Below, piece after piece: positions 24,700-34,433 of a stretch of 64,000 nt of DNA. Every line of letters begins with the position of its first letter. The first letter of the stretch is position 1. Location of the stretch: the NCBI GenBank assembly GCA_937890825.1, contig CALADS010000074.1, positions 1 to 64,000 on the forward strand, written 5' to 3'. The translations under genes were made by a program, and so were the position numbers. This DNA comes from an uncultured Bacteroides sp. (GTDB lineage: Bacteria; Bacteroidota; Bacteroidia; Bacteroidales; Bacteroidaceae). The notes under the pieces were generated by a model that worked only from the letters and a program-made list of their open reading frames with translations, was not told the origin of the DNA and did no database searches.

Positions 24700-26838
24700 T
24701 TAGAAGAAGAGATAACGGGTATCTTTCACATTTGCATTCAGATACAAATCGTTCATAAACTGAGCAGCCATCCGAGCATGCATATTTTCCAAGGATGTTT
24801 CTTCAGTCTTCTGATCAAAAGTTTCATTCATTTTCTCTTCTGCATAAGGTTGCAGCACAAATACACCGGCATTTCCCTTAATAGGAGCACTCAGTTCGCC
24901 TACCTTTGCTACAGATGCATAAGCACTAACCAGCGGCTCACTGGAACGGAGAGCCTGTACATAAGCAGGAGCTGCAAAAGTGACATGCTTCACAGAATCA
25001 GTAACTGCGTTAGCCAAAGCTTTATACTGATCGAAAGAAGAAGCATTGGCAGCCTTCATATCAGCCATAATCTTTTCTGCTTTCTTGTCGCGCAATACTT
25101 GATCGCGAAGTTCATTCTTCACAGCCGACAACGGACGGTAACCTTCTGGATGAATAGCAGCCAAGCCTACAACCAACATACGGTCGCTTTCACCACATTC
25201 ATACAAGCCTGACACCTCTCCTACTTTGGCTTCGAAAGCCCACTTCAAGGCATCCTTAGAGGCTCTGATACCACCGACACCATGTTCTGAGCTATAAAGG
25301 TCATTCTTAGGATATAAACGATAGCCTGCATCTTCAGCATTGGCCATCATTTTTTCCAATGTATTATTGGCAGCAATAAATTGACTGAAATCATTGTAAG
25401 CCTTGCTATATGTTTCTTTACTAAACTCTACCGGACGCTTCACTACAGCTACTTTATATTTGTCTTTCACTGCTTTTCTATCCATTACCTGCAAGATAAC
25501 ATTAGCCTGAGCCAAAGCAAGATTGGTAAGTTCATTCTTGCCGAGATTTACAATAGTAGATACATACTTCAAGTTATCACCATCGATTTGGGCACCTTCA
25601 TAAGCAGCAGAAGAAATCCAAGTAGGTTCACCTGTCTGTCCATACTTTTTGGCAATTTCCGCAAAGTCGGCACCTCCCTTAAGAGCAGTATAGATACTGT
25701 CAGCTAAAACTTTAGTCTTAGCAGCATCTTGGGCAAATACTTGAATCTGACGATATTGAATAGAGTCGGGCATAGAAGCCTTCGCCAGTTTCTTGAAAGA
25801 ATTCATGGTATTATCTGCCACATTGTAATAAGGACCAAATACTTCACCTACAGCTACAGAATCCAAACGGGCAGCTACATCTACCGGCAGAGCTCTAGTA
25901 GTGTAGAACAAGTCAACGTACGGAGTTTCAGAACCTGTAGAGCGAACAAATGTAGTATAATCTGCAGGATTAGCAATCAACTGTTCTGTATACTCTTCCA
26001 TTTCTTTCTGCAAAGCAGCCTTATCCTCTGCACTGGCAGTAACTTGCACATCAATATAACGGATATCACGAGTTTCTACAAACTGTTTGAATTGCTCTTT
26101 CTTTTTGTCATAAGCAGCTTTCAAGTCAGCATCAGTAACCGTTACAGCTGAATCGGCAATAGATGAATAAGGAATAGCAGCCAGCAACAAATCTTTTTGA
26201 TTAACCTTCGCATCAAAAGCATCCTGAGCCTCTACCGGATTAGAGAAAAGAGACTTGGTAATTAAAGCCATATACTTTTCTTGCAGACGAGCCTGGAACA
26301 AAGACTTTTCGATGAACGACCAAAACTTGTACATGGCATCATACTGATCCAGATACTGAGCAGGCATTTGTGCTCTGTTCAGCTTAGAGTAATCCACAAG
26401 AAATTTCTTCAGCATATCCTTGTCGAATGTACCGTTCTGAGGATTAGTAAACGGCGTTCTCTGAAGCATGTAATGCGTTCCTTCATCAATGATAGATTGA
26501 ATTTCTGCTTTCGACACAGTCAAGCCCATCTTCTTCGCTTCATTTTCGATGAGTTTGTTATTTACATAACGCTGCCATACTTCATCTTTCAAGCGGTTAT
26601 TTTCTTCATCACTCAGGGAAGCACCATTATTCAGGATTTTCACTACTTCCGTATACTCTTCTACCATAGCTTGATAATCCTGCGCAGAGATAGTCTCTCC
26701 GTCTACTTCACCTACGTCCTGAGATTGGTGCGGCTGAAGCACCTTCCATGCATCACCTGCAATGAAAGCAAACAGCGCCAAACCAATAACAATCACCAAT
26801 AATGGTCCTTTCGACCGAATGTTTTGTAATGTTGCCAT
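24700..26838 (-). CDS. SurA/PpiD-like peptidyl-prolyl isomerase
   Basis: A 712-residue periplasmic folding factor held in the inner membrane by one N-terminal helix (GPLLVIVIGLALFAFIAGDAW, residues 12-32, given in two halves by its charged borders). The SurA-like N-terminal chaperone region follows (about 35-190, with LIENEAKKMGLTVSKAEI), and a parvulin domain is near 345-455 (YRQIQVFA, GGADFAEIAKKYGQTGEP). A second, diverged parvulin-like part fills the rest. This matches PpiD of other Bacteroidales in length and order. It helps newly exported outer-membrane and periplasmic proteins fold and is the last gene of the coaX operon, next to lptC. Confidence 0.88.
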   Translation of the reverse strand: MATLQNIRSKGPLLVIVIGLALFAFIAGDAWKVLQPHQSQDVGEVDGETISAQDYQAMVEEYTEVVKILNNGASLSDEENNRLKDEVWQRYVNNKLIENEAKKMGLTVSKAEIQSIIDEGTHYMLQRTPFTNPQNGTFDKDMLKKFLVDYSKLNRAQMPAQYLDQYDAMYKFWSFIEKSLFQARLQEKYMALITKSLFSNPVEAQDAFDAKVNQKDLLLAAIPYSSIADSAVTVTDADLKAAYDKKKEQFKQFVETRDIRYIDVQVTASAEDKAALQKEMEEYTEQLIANPADYTTFVRSTGSETPYVDLFYTTRALPVDVAARLDSVAVGEVFGPYYNVADNTMNSFKKLAKASMPDSIQYRQIQVFAQDAAKTKVLADSIYTALKGGADFAEIAKKYGQTGEPTWISSAAYEGAQIDGDNLKYVSTIVNLGKNELTNLALAQANVILQVMDRKAVKDKYKVAVVKRPVEFSKETYSKAYNDFSQFIAANNTLEKMMANAEDAGYRLYPKNDLYSSEHGVGGIRASKDALKWAFEAKVGEVSGLYECGESDRMLVVGLAAIHPEGYRPLSAVKNELRDQVLRDKKAEKIMADMKAANASSFDQYKALANAVTDSVKHVTFAAPAYVQALRSSEPLVSAYASVAKVGELSAPIKGNAGVFVLQPYAEEKMNETFDQKTEETSLENMHARMAAQFMNDLYLNANVKDTRYLFF

Positions 26839-26960
26839 TTTCGTTAATTAGATTTATTTATTTGTTTACTATTTTTCTACAAAAGCATTTTAGCGCACGA
26901 AGATACAAAAAATGCTAATACACATCTATTTATTATCCAAAAAAATGCGATTTCAAATTA

Positions 26961-28220
26961 TTATTCCAAGACTTTTAAGCGCACCAGTTCTATTTTAGTA
27001 GCAGCTACCTTGATAATCTTAAATTCAAAATGGTCGAATTGTACCACTTCGTGCAGTTTCGGAAAACTCTGATATCTATTCAGTATCAATCCGCCCACAG
27101 TTTGATAGTCATCCGATTCCGGTAGTTCCAAATCGAACATCTCATTGACTTTTTCAATCTCCAAGCGGGCAGAAAGCACATATTCATGTTCAGCTATCTG
27201 CTTGCAGATATAAGATGTATTATCGTGCTCATCTTCGATATCCCCAAAGATTTCTTCCACCAAATCCTCCAATGCAACGATTCCTGAAGTACCGCCAAAC
27301 TCATCCACCACGACTGCAATAGATTTCTTCTGCTGCATAAAAAGTTTCATCAATTTATGAGCCGCCATGGTTTCGGGCACAATGGGCAGTTCCTTCACAT
27401 TGTTTCGCCAGTCTTTCGGATTACGAAACATCTCTGAAGAATGAATATACCCCACAATATTATCTATATTGCCTGCATATACTATAATCTTAGAAATACC
27501 CGATTCTACAAAGAGATTCTGCAAATCCCCCAATGAAGCTTCTTGATCAACCGCCACAATTTCTGTACGGGGCACCATGCAATCTCTAATCTTCACATTT
27601 GAAAAATCCAGTGCATTTTGGAATATCTTCACCTCTGCATCCAAATTTTCTTCGCTTTCTGCATTTTCTATACTCGACTGCACGAAATAATCCAAATCGA
27701 CTTTTCCAAAGGCTTTAGCTTGTGCCTCTTTGTTGATTTTCACACCAAACAGGCGCAAGAAGAGATAAGACAATCCGGAAGCCAACTTCGACACTGGAAA
27801 CAGTACCACATAGCACACAAACAGAGGGAGGGCGAATATACGCAGAGCCAAATTGGGATTTATTTTAAAGAGGGTTTTGGGCAAGAATTCTCCAGTCACT
27901 AAGATAATCAATGTAGAAATAATAGTCTGCGCCAACACCAAAGCAAACTGATTCGTAATAATACCTGCCAACAAATTCACTTCAATAAGTTGGGCCATAA
28001 TAATACCATAGATAACCAAAGCGATGTTATTGCCCACCAGCATGGTAGAGATGAAATTATTGGGATTTCGAAAGAAATACGCCAAAATACTAGACGTCAG
28101 TCCCGCCTTACGATCCATCTCAAAGCGCAATTTATCGACCGACACAAAAGCTATCTCCATACCCGAAAAGAAGGCAGAGAAAGCCATGGTTATCAACAGA
28201 TATAGTATTGAATCCATCAT
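26961..28220 (-). CDS. CNNM/CorC-family transporter or GldE-like membrane protein
   Basis: A 419-residue integral membrane protein: DUF21/CNNM transmembrane domain (three to four helices, residues 1-150, with AFFSGMEIAFVSVDKLR at 16-32), a pair of CBS domains (about 195-330, with MVPRTEIVAVDQ and EFGGTSGIVALEDLVEEIFGDI) and a C-terminal CorC_HlyC domain (about 345-419). Relatives export Mg2+ or are named GldE in gliding Bacteroidota; earlier databases call them hemolysins without direct evidence. It is 3 bases after lptC. Confidence 0.85.
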   Translation of the reverse strand: MMDSILYLLITMAFSAFFSGMEIAFVSVDKLRFEMDRKAGLTSSILAYFFRNPNNFISTMLVGNNIALVIYGIIMAQLIEVNLLAGIITNQFALVLAQTIISTLIILVTGEFLPKTLFKINPNLALRIFALPLFVCYVVLFPVSKLASGLSYLFLRLFGVKINKEAQAKAFGKVDLDYFVQSSIENAESEENLDAEVKIFQNALDFSNVKIRDCMVPRTEIVAVDQEASLGDLQNLFVESGISKIIVYAGNIDNIVGYIHSSEMFRNPKDWRNNVKELPIVPETMAAHKLMKLFMQQKKSIAVVVDEFGGTSGIVALEDLVEEIFGDIEDEHDNTSYICKQIAEHEYVLSARLEIEKVNEMFDLELPESDDYQTVGGLILNRYQSFPKLHEVVQFDHFEFKIIKVAATKIELVRLKVLE

Positions 28221-28223
28221 ATT

Positions 28224-28853
28224 TTAATTAACACTGTCAGTCTTCAACGTATCGACAGGCTGTTGCTGTTCGTCCACATAGAAGATACCATCTGTCTTGA
28301 AGAATTTATATTTTGTCATTTGTTCATTCGATTCAAAGCCCCATGCGTAGATAATCTGATCCGGCTGTTCTATCCGCACCCGTTTATCAGAATACACCTT
28401 CTTCTGATTCTGATCCCAATAGAGTAATTCCGTATCAAACTTCTCACCTTTCAGGTTCTGTACATGTACATTACCCATCAGTTTCCAGAGTTTTTTCTTA
28501 TCATAGAAATAAGCAGTATCCGACTCAATACTGGCCTCAACCTGAAGCAGCGAGTCAAATTTTTCCAGATAGATTCCCTTTTCGAAAGCCCAATAGGAAG
28601 GGTCTTTCCGATCGAACATCTGCCACACCTCTGTATTAATCCGATAACGCGTTATCCCAGAATCCGATACCAGTGTAGTCACTCCACGTGTATCCATAAT
28701 AGGCAGTGAATCACGTTCAGTAATAGCTTTGCCCAATACTTTTTTATTACCTGAACAGGATGATAATAAAAGAAGCACGACCATTGCTCCTGAGAGAATG
28801 GCCATGCCTTTATGATAAAAAGTTGAAATATTTAATGACTTAACAACAATCAT
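28224..28853 (-). CDS. lptC: LPS export periplasmic protein LptC
   Basis: About 209 residues from ATG 28853; a GTG at 28892 would overlap the preceding gene by 35 bases and is less likely. A lipobox-like LLLSSC follows the hydrophobic N-terminus, so it may be a lipoprotein, unlike the E. coli membrane-helix form. The rest has the LptC/YrbK pattern: DTAYFYDKKKLWKLMGNVHVQNLKG with repeated beta strands (WKLMGNVHVQN, DTELLYWDQNQKKVYSD), which form the bridge from LptB2FG to LptA. lptE lies in the next operon. Confidence 0.8.
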   Translation of the reverse strand: MIVVKSLNISTFYHKGMAILSGAMVVLLLLSSCSGNKKVLGKAITERDSLPIMDTRGVTTLVSDSGITRYRINTEVWQMFDRKDPSYWAFEKGIYLEKFDSLLQVEASIESDTAYFYDKKKLWKLMGNVHVQNLKGEKFDTELLYWDQNQKKVYSDKRVRIEQPDQIIYAWGFESNEQMTKYKFFKTDGIFYVDEQQQPVDTLKTDSVN

Positions 28854-28857
28854 AGAT

Positions 28858-30180
28858 TTAACGAATAGTAGTAGACTCACCAATCCAGCCACCGATTGTC
28901 ACACGGTCACCAGCTTTGTAGCCCAACATAAACAAGTCTTTAGCCTGCGGTGTATAAGCAGAATAAGTAGCAATGGATTTGTTAGCTTCTTCTGCTACAC
29001 TGGGATCAATCGCTTTGGCACGTTGCAGTTTATCGATACACAAGAAATAGGTACACTTATTCAAAGCAGGTTCATCACTCCATTTCGGGCTGGAAGCATA
29101 GATATGAGCCAACAGAATCAGAGGCTGGCCATAATCTTCCTTAAACGACACAGCTTTCTGGCAGTAGCTTCTAGCTTGAGAAAGTTTTTTTGCACTGAAC
29201 AAAGCAGCAGCTGTAGCATAAGCCATTTCTGCTTTCTTTGCATTGTCAGTTTCCATAGACAAAGCCTCATCAAAGTATTTCACAGCATTGTCGTAGTCAC
29301 CTTTCTTATAATACATATAAGCCACGCCTACAGCAGCATCAGCAGTAGGATCTATACGATACAGATAATCTGAAGCTGTGAAGTACACTTCGCTTTCATT
29401 ACACTTCATCATCTTCAAGATAGAAATAGTCTTCTTCAGGAAAGTAGAGTCGCTCTTATTAGCTTCTACTTTCGGACCATAAATATTCTGCAGAGACTCA
29501 CAGTCTGCCACGCCGCTATTCACGAACATAGCCACGAGATTTTCCTTGATAGCTTCCAAGTTCTTCTTAGCACCCGGTTTAGTTTCAGAAGCAATCGCTT
29601 CATCGATAAACTTCGATGCGTTCAGATAATCTTGAAAGAACTGATCAGTATGATTATCATCTGCTTTTACTTTACGCATAGATACATCCAGGAAGAAATG
29701 CAGTACAGCACCGTCCGATTCGCCCATAGCACCTTCTACAGACTCCTTCAGCCATGCATAAGCCTGATTCACATCCGGAGCCGGAGCATATTGCAGATAA
29801 TCTACTGCTTTTGTACCCAAAGCTGCTTTTTCACTAGGAATACCTTTGCTGTATTTCTTGGCAAACTCAGGTAAATTTTGGATTTTCAAATCATGTACCA
29901 TCATCAATTCATCAAAATACTTTTTATATTCTGCAGAATTGCGATCTTTGATACCTTTCAACAAACCTGAGAGGATTTTTTGTGCATCAGTAAATGTATA
30001 ATATCTCAATGTAGGACATTCTTTCAATACGGCCATACACGGAGCATAAGCATCCTTAAAGTTTTTGGCTCTTACAGCCTCATGCGAGATACTGCTATTC
30101 GCATTACAGTCATTTTGTGCAGAAACACTGGTCATTCCACCCAAGAGGAACAATGCAGCTACAAGCGTCTTAATTTTCAT
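28858..30180 (-). CDS. TPR-repeat secreted protein
   Basis: A 440-residue protein with a cleavable signal peptide (MKIKTLVAALFLLGGMTSVSAQ). It is almost all helical, with tetratricopeptide repeats in the middle and second half (VAYMYYKKGDYDNAVKYFDEALSM near 280-303, then AYATAAALFSAKKLSQARSYCQKAV). The end (GDRVTIGGWIGESTTIR) is a small beta part seen in Bacteroidales members. It may scaffold outer-membrane or periplasmic complexes; no enzyme motif is visible. It lies between the outer-membrane protein and lptC. Confidence 0.8.
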   Translation of the reverse strand: MKIKTLVAALFLLGGMTSVSAQNDCNANSSISHEAVRAKNFKDAYAPCMAVLKECPTLRYYTFTDAQKILSGLLKGIKDRNSAEYKKYFDELMMVHDLKIQNLPEFAKKYSKGIPSEKAALGTKAVDYLQYAPAPDVNQAYAWLKESVEGAMGESDGAVLHFFLDVSMRKVKADDNHTDQFFQDYLNASKFIDEAIASETKPGAKKNLEAIKENLVAMFVNSGVADCESLQNIYGPKVEANKSDSTFLKKTISILKMMKCNESEVYFTASDYLYRIDPTADAAVGVAYMYYKKGDYDNAVKYFDEALSMETDNAKKAEMAYATAAALFSAKKLSQARSYCQKAVSFKEDYGQPLILLAHIYASSPKWSDEPALNKCTYFLCIDKLQRAKAIDPSVAEEANKSIATYSAYTPQAKDLFMLGYKAGDRVTIGGWIGESTTIR

Positions 30181-30240
30181 TGTATTTAATTTTTAAGTTG
30201 TTTTATTGTACTGTCTATTCTTTCTAAATCATAATCTTTA

Positions 30241-31509
30241 TCAATCTACCTTACGCTTGAAGAACCAGCGTTCGTTGAAAGTCACCCCAATACAGACACG
30301 GAAAGTGTTTTCATTCAAAAACTTCGATGTGGTTCCTTCTGTATGAACGTATTGCGCAGACAAGCTCAGCACCGACCGTGTACGTGGAATCGGCAATCCG
30401 AAACCTGCCGTAATACCATATTCATTGGCTGCCCGAGCATTATCTATCTTATAATAAGGTTTGGAATAATAAGCTCCCAAACGGTATTTTACATGTCCGA
30501 AATAGCTACGTGCCATAGGATTGGGCATGAATTCTGCACCTACCGACACCCGGCCTCGATCGCACAGCATGTCATCATGATTCATATATTTTGCCGTACT
30601 CCAATTTTGGAACAAAACGTCGGCTCCTACTGTCAGACGACCATCATACACATAGGCCAATCCTGCACCCCACGTAGTAGGCAGTTCACAATCGGCCACA
30701 GAATCACGTTCCATTACCACCGAACTGGTAGTAGTTATAGTAGCACTGGTATTCATCTTATGTCCGGGCGAGAATACCACACCTACCGTCATCTCGTGTT
30801 TCTTTCCAAACTGATGCGTATATTGTGCCCCAAAATCCAGTTTATAGCTGGTAATAGAAGCATTGAACACATTTTGATATTCAAAGAGCGTAGCATCGTT
30901 CGGAAATTTCAGCACAGTAGCATGCCTCACATCTCCCCAAAGGTACGAAATATTCGCACCAATCGAAAGATTTTTAATTATTTTAAAGCCTGCACCCAAG
31001 TAGATTTGATGCAAACCACCGTCTCCGCTATAAGACACTTGCATATTCTCGGATTCATTTCCCTGAATAGGACGCGCTTCCGTCATACTATAGCCGATAT
31101 TAGAAAATGGCAAAAGACCCACGCTGATACCGGCCCACTTGGCTGCACGAAATTGCATGGTAATATAATCAAAACTGGAATTTTTGGCATTCAGTTTCAG
31201 TGCTCCATTACTAAAGTTGGTATTCTGCATAGATACTCCCCCATCAAAAATGAAGGTCAAAGAATCCACAGCTGAATAAGAAGCCGGATTGGCAAAATTC
31301 ACTTGATATTTATCACGCAAGGCATAAGCTACCCCGCCCATTGCCTTACTGTTTCCAGAGCCGTAATCGGCCAGCTGTCCAAAGCCATAACGAGTGTAAG
31401 GTGAGTTAGAAGTGTTAGGCGATTCCGGAAGCTCTATATTTTGTGCATTTACTGCGCTGCACACACAGAACAACAAGAGCAGTAAAAGTGTCTGTCTATA
31501 TTTTATCAT
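30241..31509 (-). CDS. outer-membrane beta-barrel protein of the coaX operon
   Basis: A 422-residue protein with signal peptide ([16 protein letters not shown]), an early motif [17 protein letters not shown]...[12 protein letters not shown] as in OmpP1/FadL-like barrels of Bacteroidota, and amphipathic strands throughout, ending [16 protein letters not shown]. The start of the barrel part (MGG...[16 protein letters not shown]) recalls the FadL-type transport family, which carries hydrophobic compounds, but the match is distant. Its first 14 bases overlap the end of coaX, so the two are cotranscribed. Confidence 0.7.
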   Translation of the reverse strand: MIKYRQTLLLLLLFCVCSAVNAQNIELPESPNTSNSPYTRYGFGQLADYGSGNSKAMGGVAYALRDKYQVNFANPASYSAVDSLTFIFDGGVSMQNTNFSNGALKLNAKNSSFDYITMQFRAAKWAGISVGLLPFSNIGYSMTEARPIQGNESENMQVSYSGDGGLHQIYLGAGFKIIKNLSIGANISYLWGDVRHATVLKFPNDATLFEYQNVFNASITSYKLDFGAQYTHQFGKKHEMTVGVVFSPGHKMNTSATITTTSSVVMERDSVADCELPTTWGAGLAYVYDGRLTVGADVLFQNWSTAKYMNHDDMLCDRGRVSVGAEFMPNPMARSYFGHVKYRLGAYYSKPYYKIDNARAANEYGITAGFGLPIPRTRSVLSLSAQYVHTEGTTSKFLNENTFRVCIGVTFNERWFFKRKVD

Positions 31510-32230
31510 TATTATAATTTAAAATTCTATTTAATCCTTTCAGCACTAAAAATCTGTCTGCAAAGATGATATTTTTTAAGTTTGTATCAAAAGAAAAATC
31601 ATCGCCGCCAGTTAAAAAAACCAAAACATCGGGATATTTCTGTTTCATCCATTGGATATAACCCGAAATTTCATGTTCTATCCCTAGAAATACACCAGAG
31701 CGGATAGCAGTTTCCGTATCTTTTCCTAAATCCAGCCTACGCCCTTCTGCTTCCAGTAAAGGCAACTTACCGGTGAACTGATGCAAGGCCTTAAGGCGCA
31801 TCTGTAAGCCAGGTGATATATTGCCTCCATGGTAACGTCCCAAAGCATCTATAAATTCATACGTAATACAGGTTCCCGCATCTATCACCAACAGATTACA
31901 ACCGGGACGTTGCTCGCTGGCTCCAACCACCGCCGCAATACGATCGTACCCCAATGTGCGAGGCGTTTCATACAAGTTCTCCACTGGAAGAGGAGTGTCA
32001 GCATCGAGCCATAACAACGGTATAGAAAGCGTATCCAGCCGTTGCTTCACTTGCTCTGTCAAATCAATAACGGTTGCCAATATAGCCTTTTTAAAAGTAT
32101 ATTTCTCACAAAAAGCAGGCAACAACTCCAGCGTATCGTTTGCGTCATAAACCACTTCCAACAACTTTTGCTCATCAAAAGCTGCCAGTTTGGCTACTGT
32201 ATTACCTATATCTATTATCAGATTTATCAC
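31496..32230 (-). CDS. coaX: type III pantothenate kinase
   Basis: A 244-residue cytosolic ASKHA-fold kinase making 4'-phosphopantothenate, the first step of coenzyme A synthesis. The phosphate motif DIGNTVAK is at residues 6-13, DAGTCITYE near 117-125, the [15 protein letters not shown] region near 134-148 and LTGGD near 206. It is first in the coaX-ppiD operon, with a TACCTTTG box at 32253-32260. Confidence 0.95.
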   Translation of the reverse strand: MINLIIDIGNTVAKLAAFDEQKLLEVVYDANDTLELLPAFCEKYTFKKAILATVIDLTEQVKQRLDTLSIPLLWLDADTPLPVENLYETPRTLGYDRIAAVVGASEQRPGCNLLVIDAGTCITYEFIDALGRYHGGNISPGLQMRLKALHQFTGKLPLLEAEGRRLDLGKDTETAIRSGVFLGIEHEISGYIQWMKQKYPDVLVFLTGGDDFSFDTNLKNIIFADRFLVLKGLNRILNYNNDKI

Positions 32231-32695
32231 AATCTACGTTCATTTTGCGGCGCAAAGGTACAATTAATATTGTCACATTTAGCGATTGGAGATAGTTTTT
32301 TTAAAAGCTACGCTCAATAGAAGGAGATTCCAAAACTTCCCTGCGGCATCTAACAAAGATATATCCTGCATAGAAAAGACATGAAAAATCGGAAAAAGAG
32401 AACAATGCACAACCCACACCGTACCAAGTCCGCACCAACTCCTAACCTACTCCTAACCAACTCCCAATAGATAGACACGGAGATGACACAGATTTCATAA
32501 GGGGAAAATACCGACCGAAAAGAAAAATAGAACAATTCATTCCCAAACGTCAACTGCCAACCTTTACTTTGGAAAGATTTTATATTTTTTCATCCGACTA
32601 ACCACTGTATTCCATTGTTTTTTTCTACCTTTACAGCTTGTTGGAGATTCTACACTCCACTACAAAAACAAGAAAAGAAAAAAATAATATATATA
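32231..32695. other. divergent intergenic region between coaX and recJ
   Basis: No gene is visible. It holds the coaX -7 box TACCTTTG (minus strand, 32253-32260), a small cluster of near-repeats CAACTCCTAAC / CTACTCCTAAC / CAACTCCCAAT at about 32436-32468 and a TACCTTTA box at about 32626-32633 that could serve recJ. The frame opening at 32615 is an upstream extension of recJ. Confidence 0.5.
32253..32260 (-). promoter_or_regulatory. -7 box, coaX operon
   Basis: TACCTTTG on the minus strand 23 bases before the coaX start. No clear -33 box is seen. Confidence 0.45.
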
Positions 32696-34411
32696 ATGAC
32701 TCACAAATGGAATTATTTACCCATTACAACCGAACGGGCAGAAGCAAGCCAGACATTAGCCAAAGAATTGGGTATTAGCCCAATATTAGGCAGATTACTG
32801 ACTGGACGGGGAATTTCTACAACTGCACAAGCTAAGAAATTCTTCCGCCCCCAACTACCCGACCTGCACGACCCGTTCTTAATGAAGGACATGGATATGG
32901 CCGTGGAACGCCTGAACAAGGCAATGGGGAAAAAAGAGCGTATTCTGGTATATGGAGACTATGATGTAGACGGCACTACAGCCGTATCACTGGTCTACAA
33001 GTTTATCCAACAGTTTTACTCGAATATCGACTACTATATACCCGATCGTTACAATGAAGGGTATGGTGTATCGATAAAAGGGGTGGACTATGCTGCCCAA
33101 ACAGGAGTAAGTTTGGTTATCGTATTAGACTGCGGCATCAAAGCCGTAGAAGAAGTAGCCTATGCCAAAGAGAAAGGGATAGACTTCATCATCTGCGATC
33201 ACCATGTGCCCGACGCTGTATTGCCACCGGCTGTGGCTATTCTGAATGCCAAAAGAGAAGACAACACTTACCCTTACGAACATTTATCCGGCTGCGGAGT
33301 GGGATTTAAATTCATGCAGGCCTTTGCCATCAGCAACGGTATAGAATTTCATCATCTTATTCCGCTGCTCGATTTAGTAGCGGTAAGTATTGCCTCGGAT
33401 ATTGTGCCCATTATGGGGGAAAACCGCATCTTGGCTCACCACGGACTGAAACAGTTGAACAGTAACCCCAGTGTGGGATTAAAAGCTATTATTGATGTGT
33501 GCGGACTGACTGACCGAGAAATTACCGTAAGCGACATTGTATTTAAAATAGGTCCGCGTATCAATGCTTCCGGACGCATACAGAATGGCAAAGAAGCTGT
33601 AGACCTGCTCACCGAAAAAGACTTCTCGGCAGCATTGGAAAAAGCAGGCCAAATCAACCAATATAATGAAACGAGGAAGGATTTGGATAAAAGCATGACC
33701 GAAGAAGCAAACCAGATAGTAGAAGAGCTGGAGGGCTTAGCCGACCGCCACTCTATCGTGCTGTATAATGAAGACTGGCACAAAGGGGTGATTGGTATCG
33801 TAGCTTCCCGACTGACCGAAGTCTATTTCCGCCCGGCAGTGGTACTGACCAGAACGGACAATCTAGCTACCGGCTCGGCACGCTCTGTAGCGGGATTTGA
33901 TGTATACAAAGCGATAGAGTATTGCCGCGACTTACTGGAAAACTTTGGTGGACATACGTATGCGGCCGGATTATCTATGAAAGTAGAGAATGTACCGGAA
34001 TTCACCCGGCGCTTTGAGGAGTTTGTGGCTGAAAACATCCTGCCCGACCAGATGAGCCCCGTCATTGACATTCATGCAGAAATAGACTTCCGGGATATTA
34101 CCCCGAAATTCTTCAACGACCTGAAAAAGTTCAACCCTTTCGGACCAGAAAACGTAAAACCTGTATTTTGCACGCACCATGTCTACGATTATGGTACGAG
34201 CAAGGTGGTAGGACGGGATCAAGAGCACATAAAACTGGAACTGGTAGACAACAAGTCGAACAATGTAATGAATGGAATTGCTTTCGGACAAAGTTCGCAT
34301 GTGCGCTACATCAAAACCAAACGCTCGTTTGATATCTGCTACACCATCGAAGAAAATACACATAAACGCGGAGAAGTTCAACTGCAGATTGAAGACATCA
34401 AACCCAATTAA
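32696..34411 (+). CDS. recJ: single-stranded-DNA exonuclease RecJ
   Basis: A 571-residue 5'-3' exonuclease of DNA repair. The DHH phosphoesterase motifs are in order: YGDYDVDGTTA near 84-94, VLDCGIK near 142-148, the DHH-type CDHHVPD near 162-168 and SGCGVGFK near 200-207; the DHHA1 part has GSARSVAGFDVYKAIEYC and GGHTYAAGLSM with the second-domain catalytic glycines, and a C-terminal OB-like domain follows. I start at ATG 32696 (MTHKWNYLP), as in relatives; a TTG-opened extension of 27 residues is unlikely. recQ follows 22 bases later. Confidence 0.96.
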   Translation: MTHKWNYLPITTERAEASQTLAKELGISPILGRLLTGRGISTTAQAKKFFRPQLPDLHDPFLMKDMDMAVERLNKAMGKKERILVYGDYDVDGTTAVSLVYKFIQQFYSNIDYYIPDRYNEGYGVSIKGVDYAAQTGVSLVIVLDCGIKAVEEVAYAKEKGIDFIICDHHVPDAVLPPAVAILNAKREDNTYPYEHLSGCGVGFKFMQAFAISNGIEFHHLIPLLDLVAVSIASDIVPIMGENRILAHHGLKQLNSNPSVGLKAIIDVCGLTDREITVSDIVFKIGPRINASGRIQNGKEAVDLLTEKDFSAALEKAGQINQYNETRKDLDKSMTEEANQIVEELEGLADRHSIVLYNEDWHKGVIGIVASRLTEVYFRPAVVLTRTDNLATGSARSVAGFDVYKAIEYCRDLLENFGGHTYAAGLSMKVENVPEFTRRFEEFVAENILPDQMSPVIDIHAEIDFRDITPKFFNDLKKFNPFGPENVKPVFCTHHVYDYGTSKVVGRDQEHIKLELVDNKSNNVMNGIAFGQSSHVRYIKTKRSFDICYTIEENTHKRGEVQLQIEDIKPN

Positions 34412-34433
34412 TACTGTAAACGTATCGCTGCAA

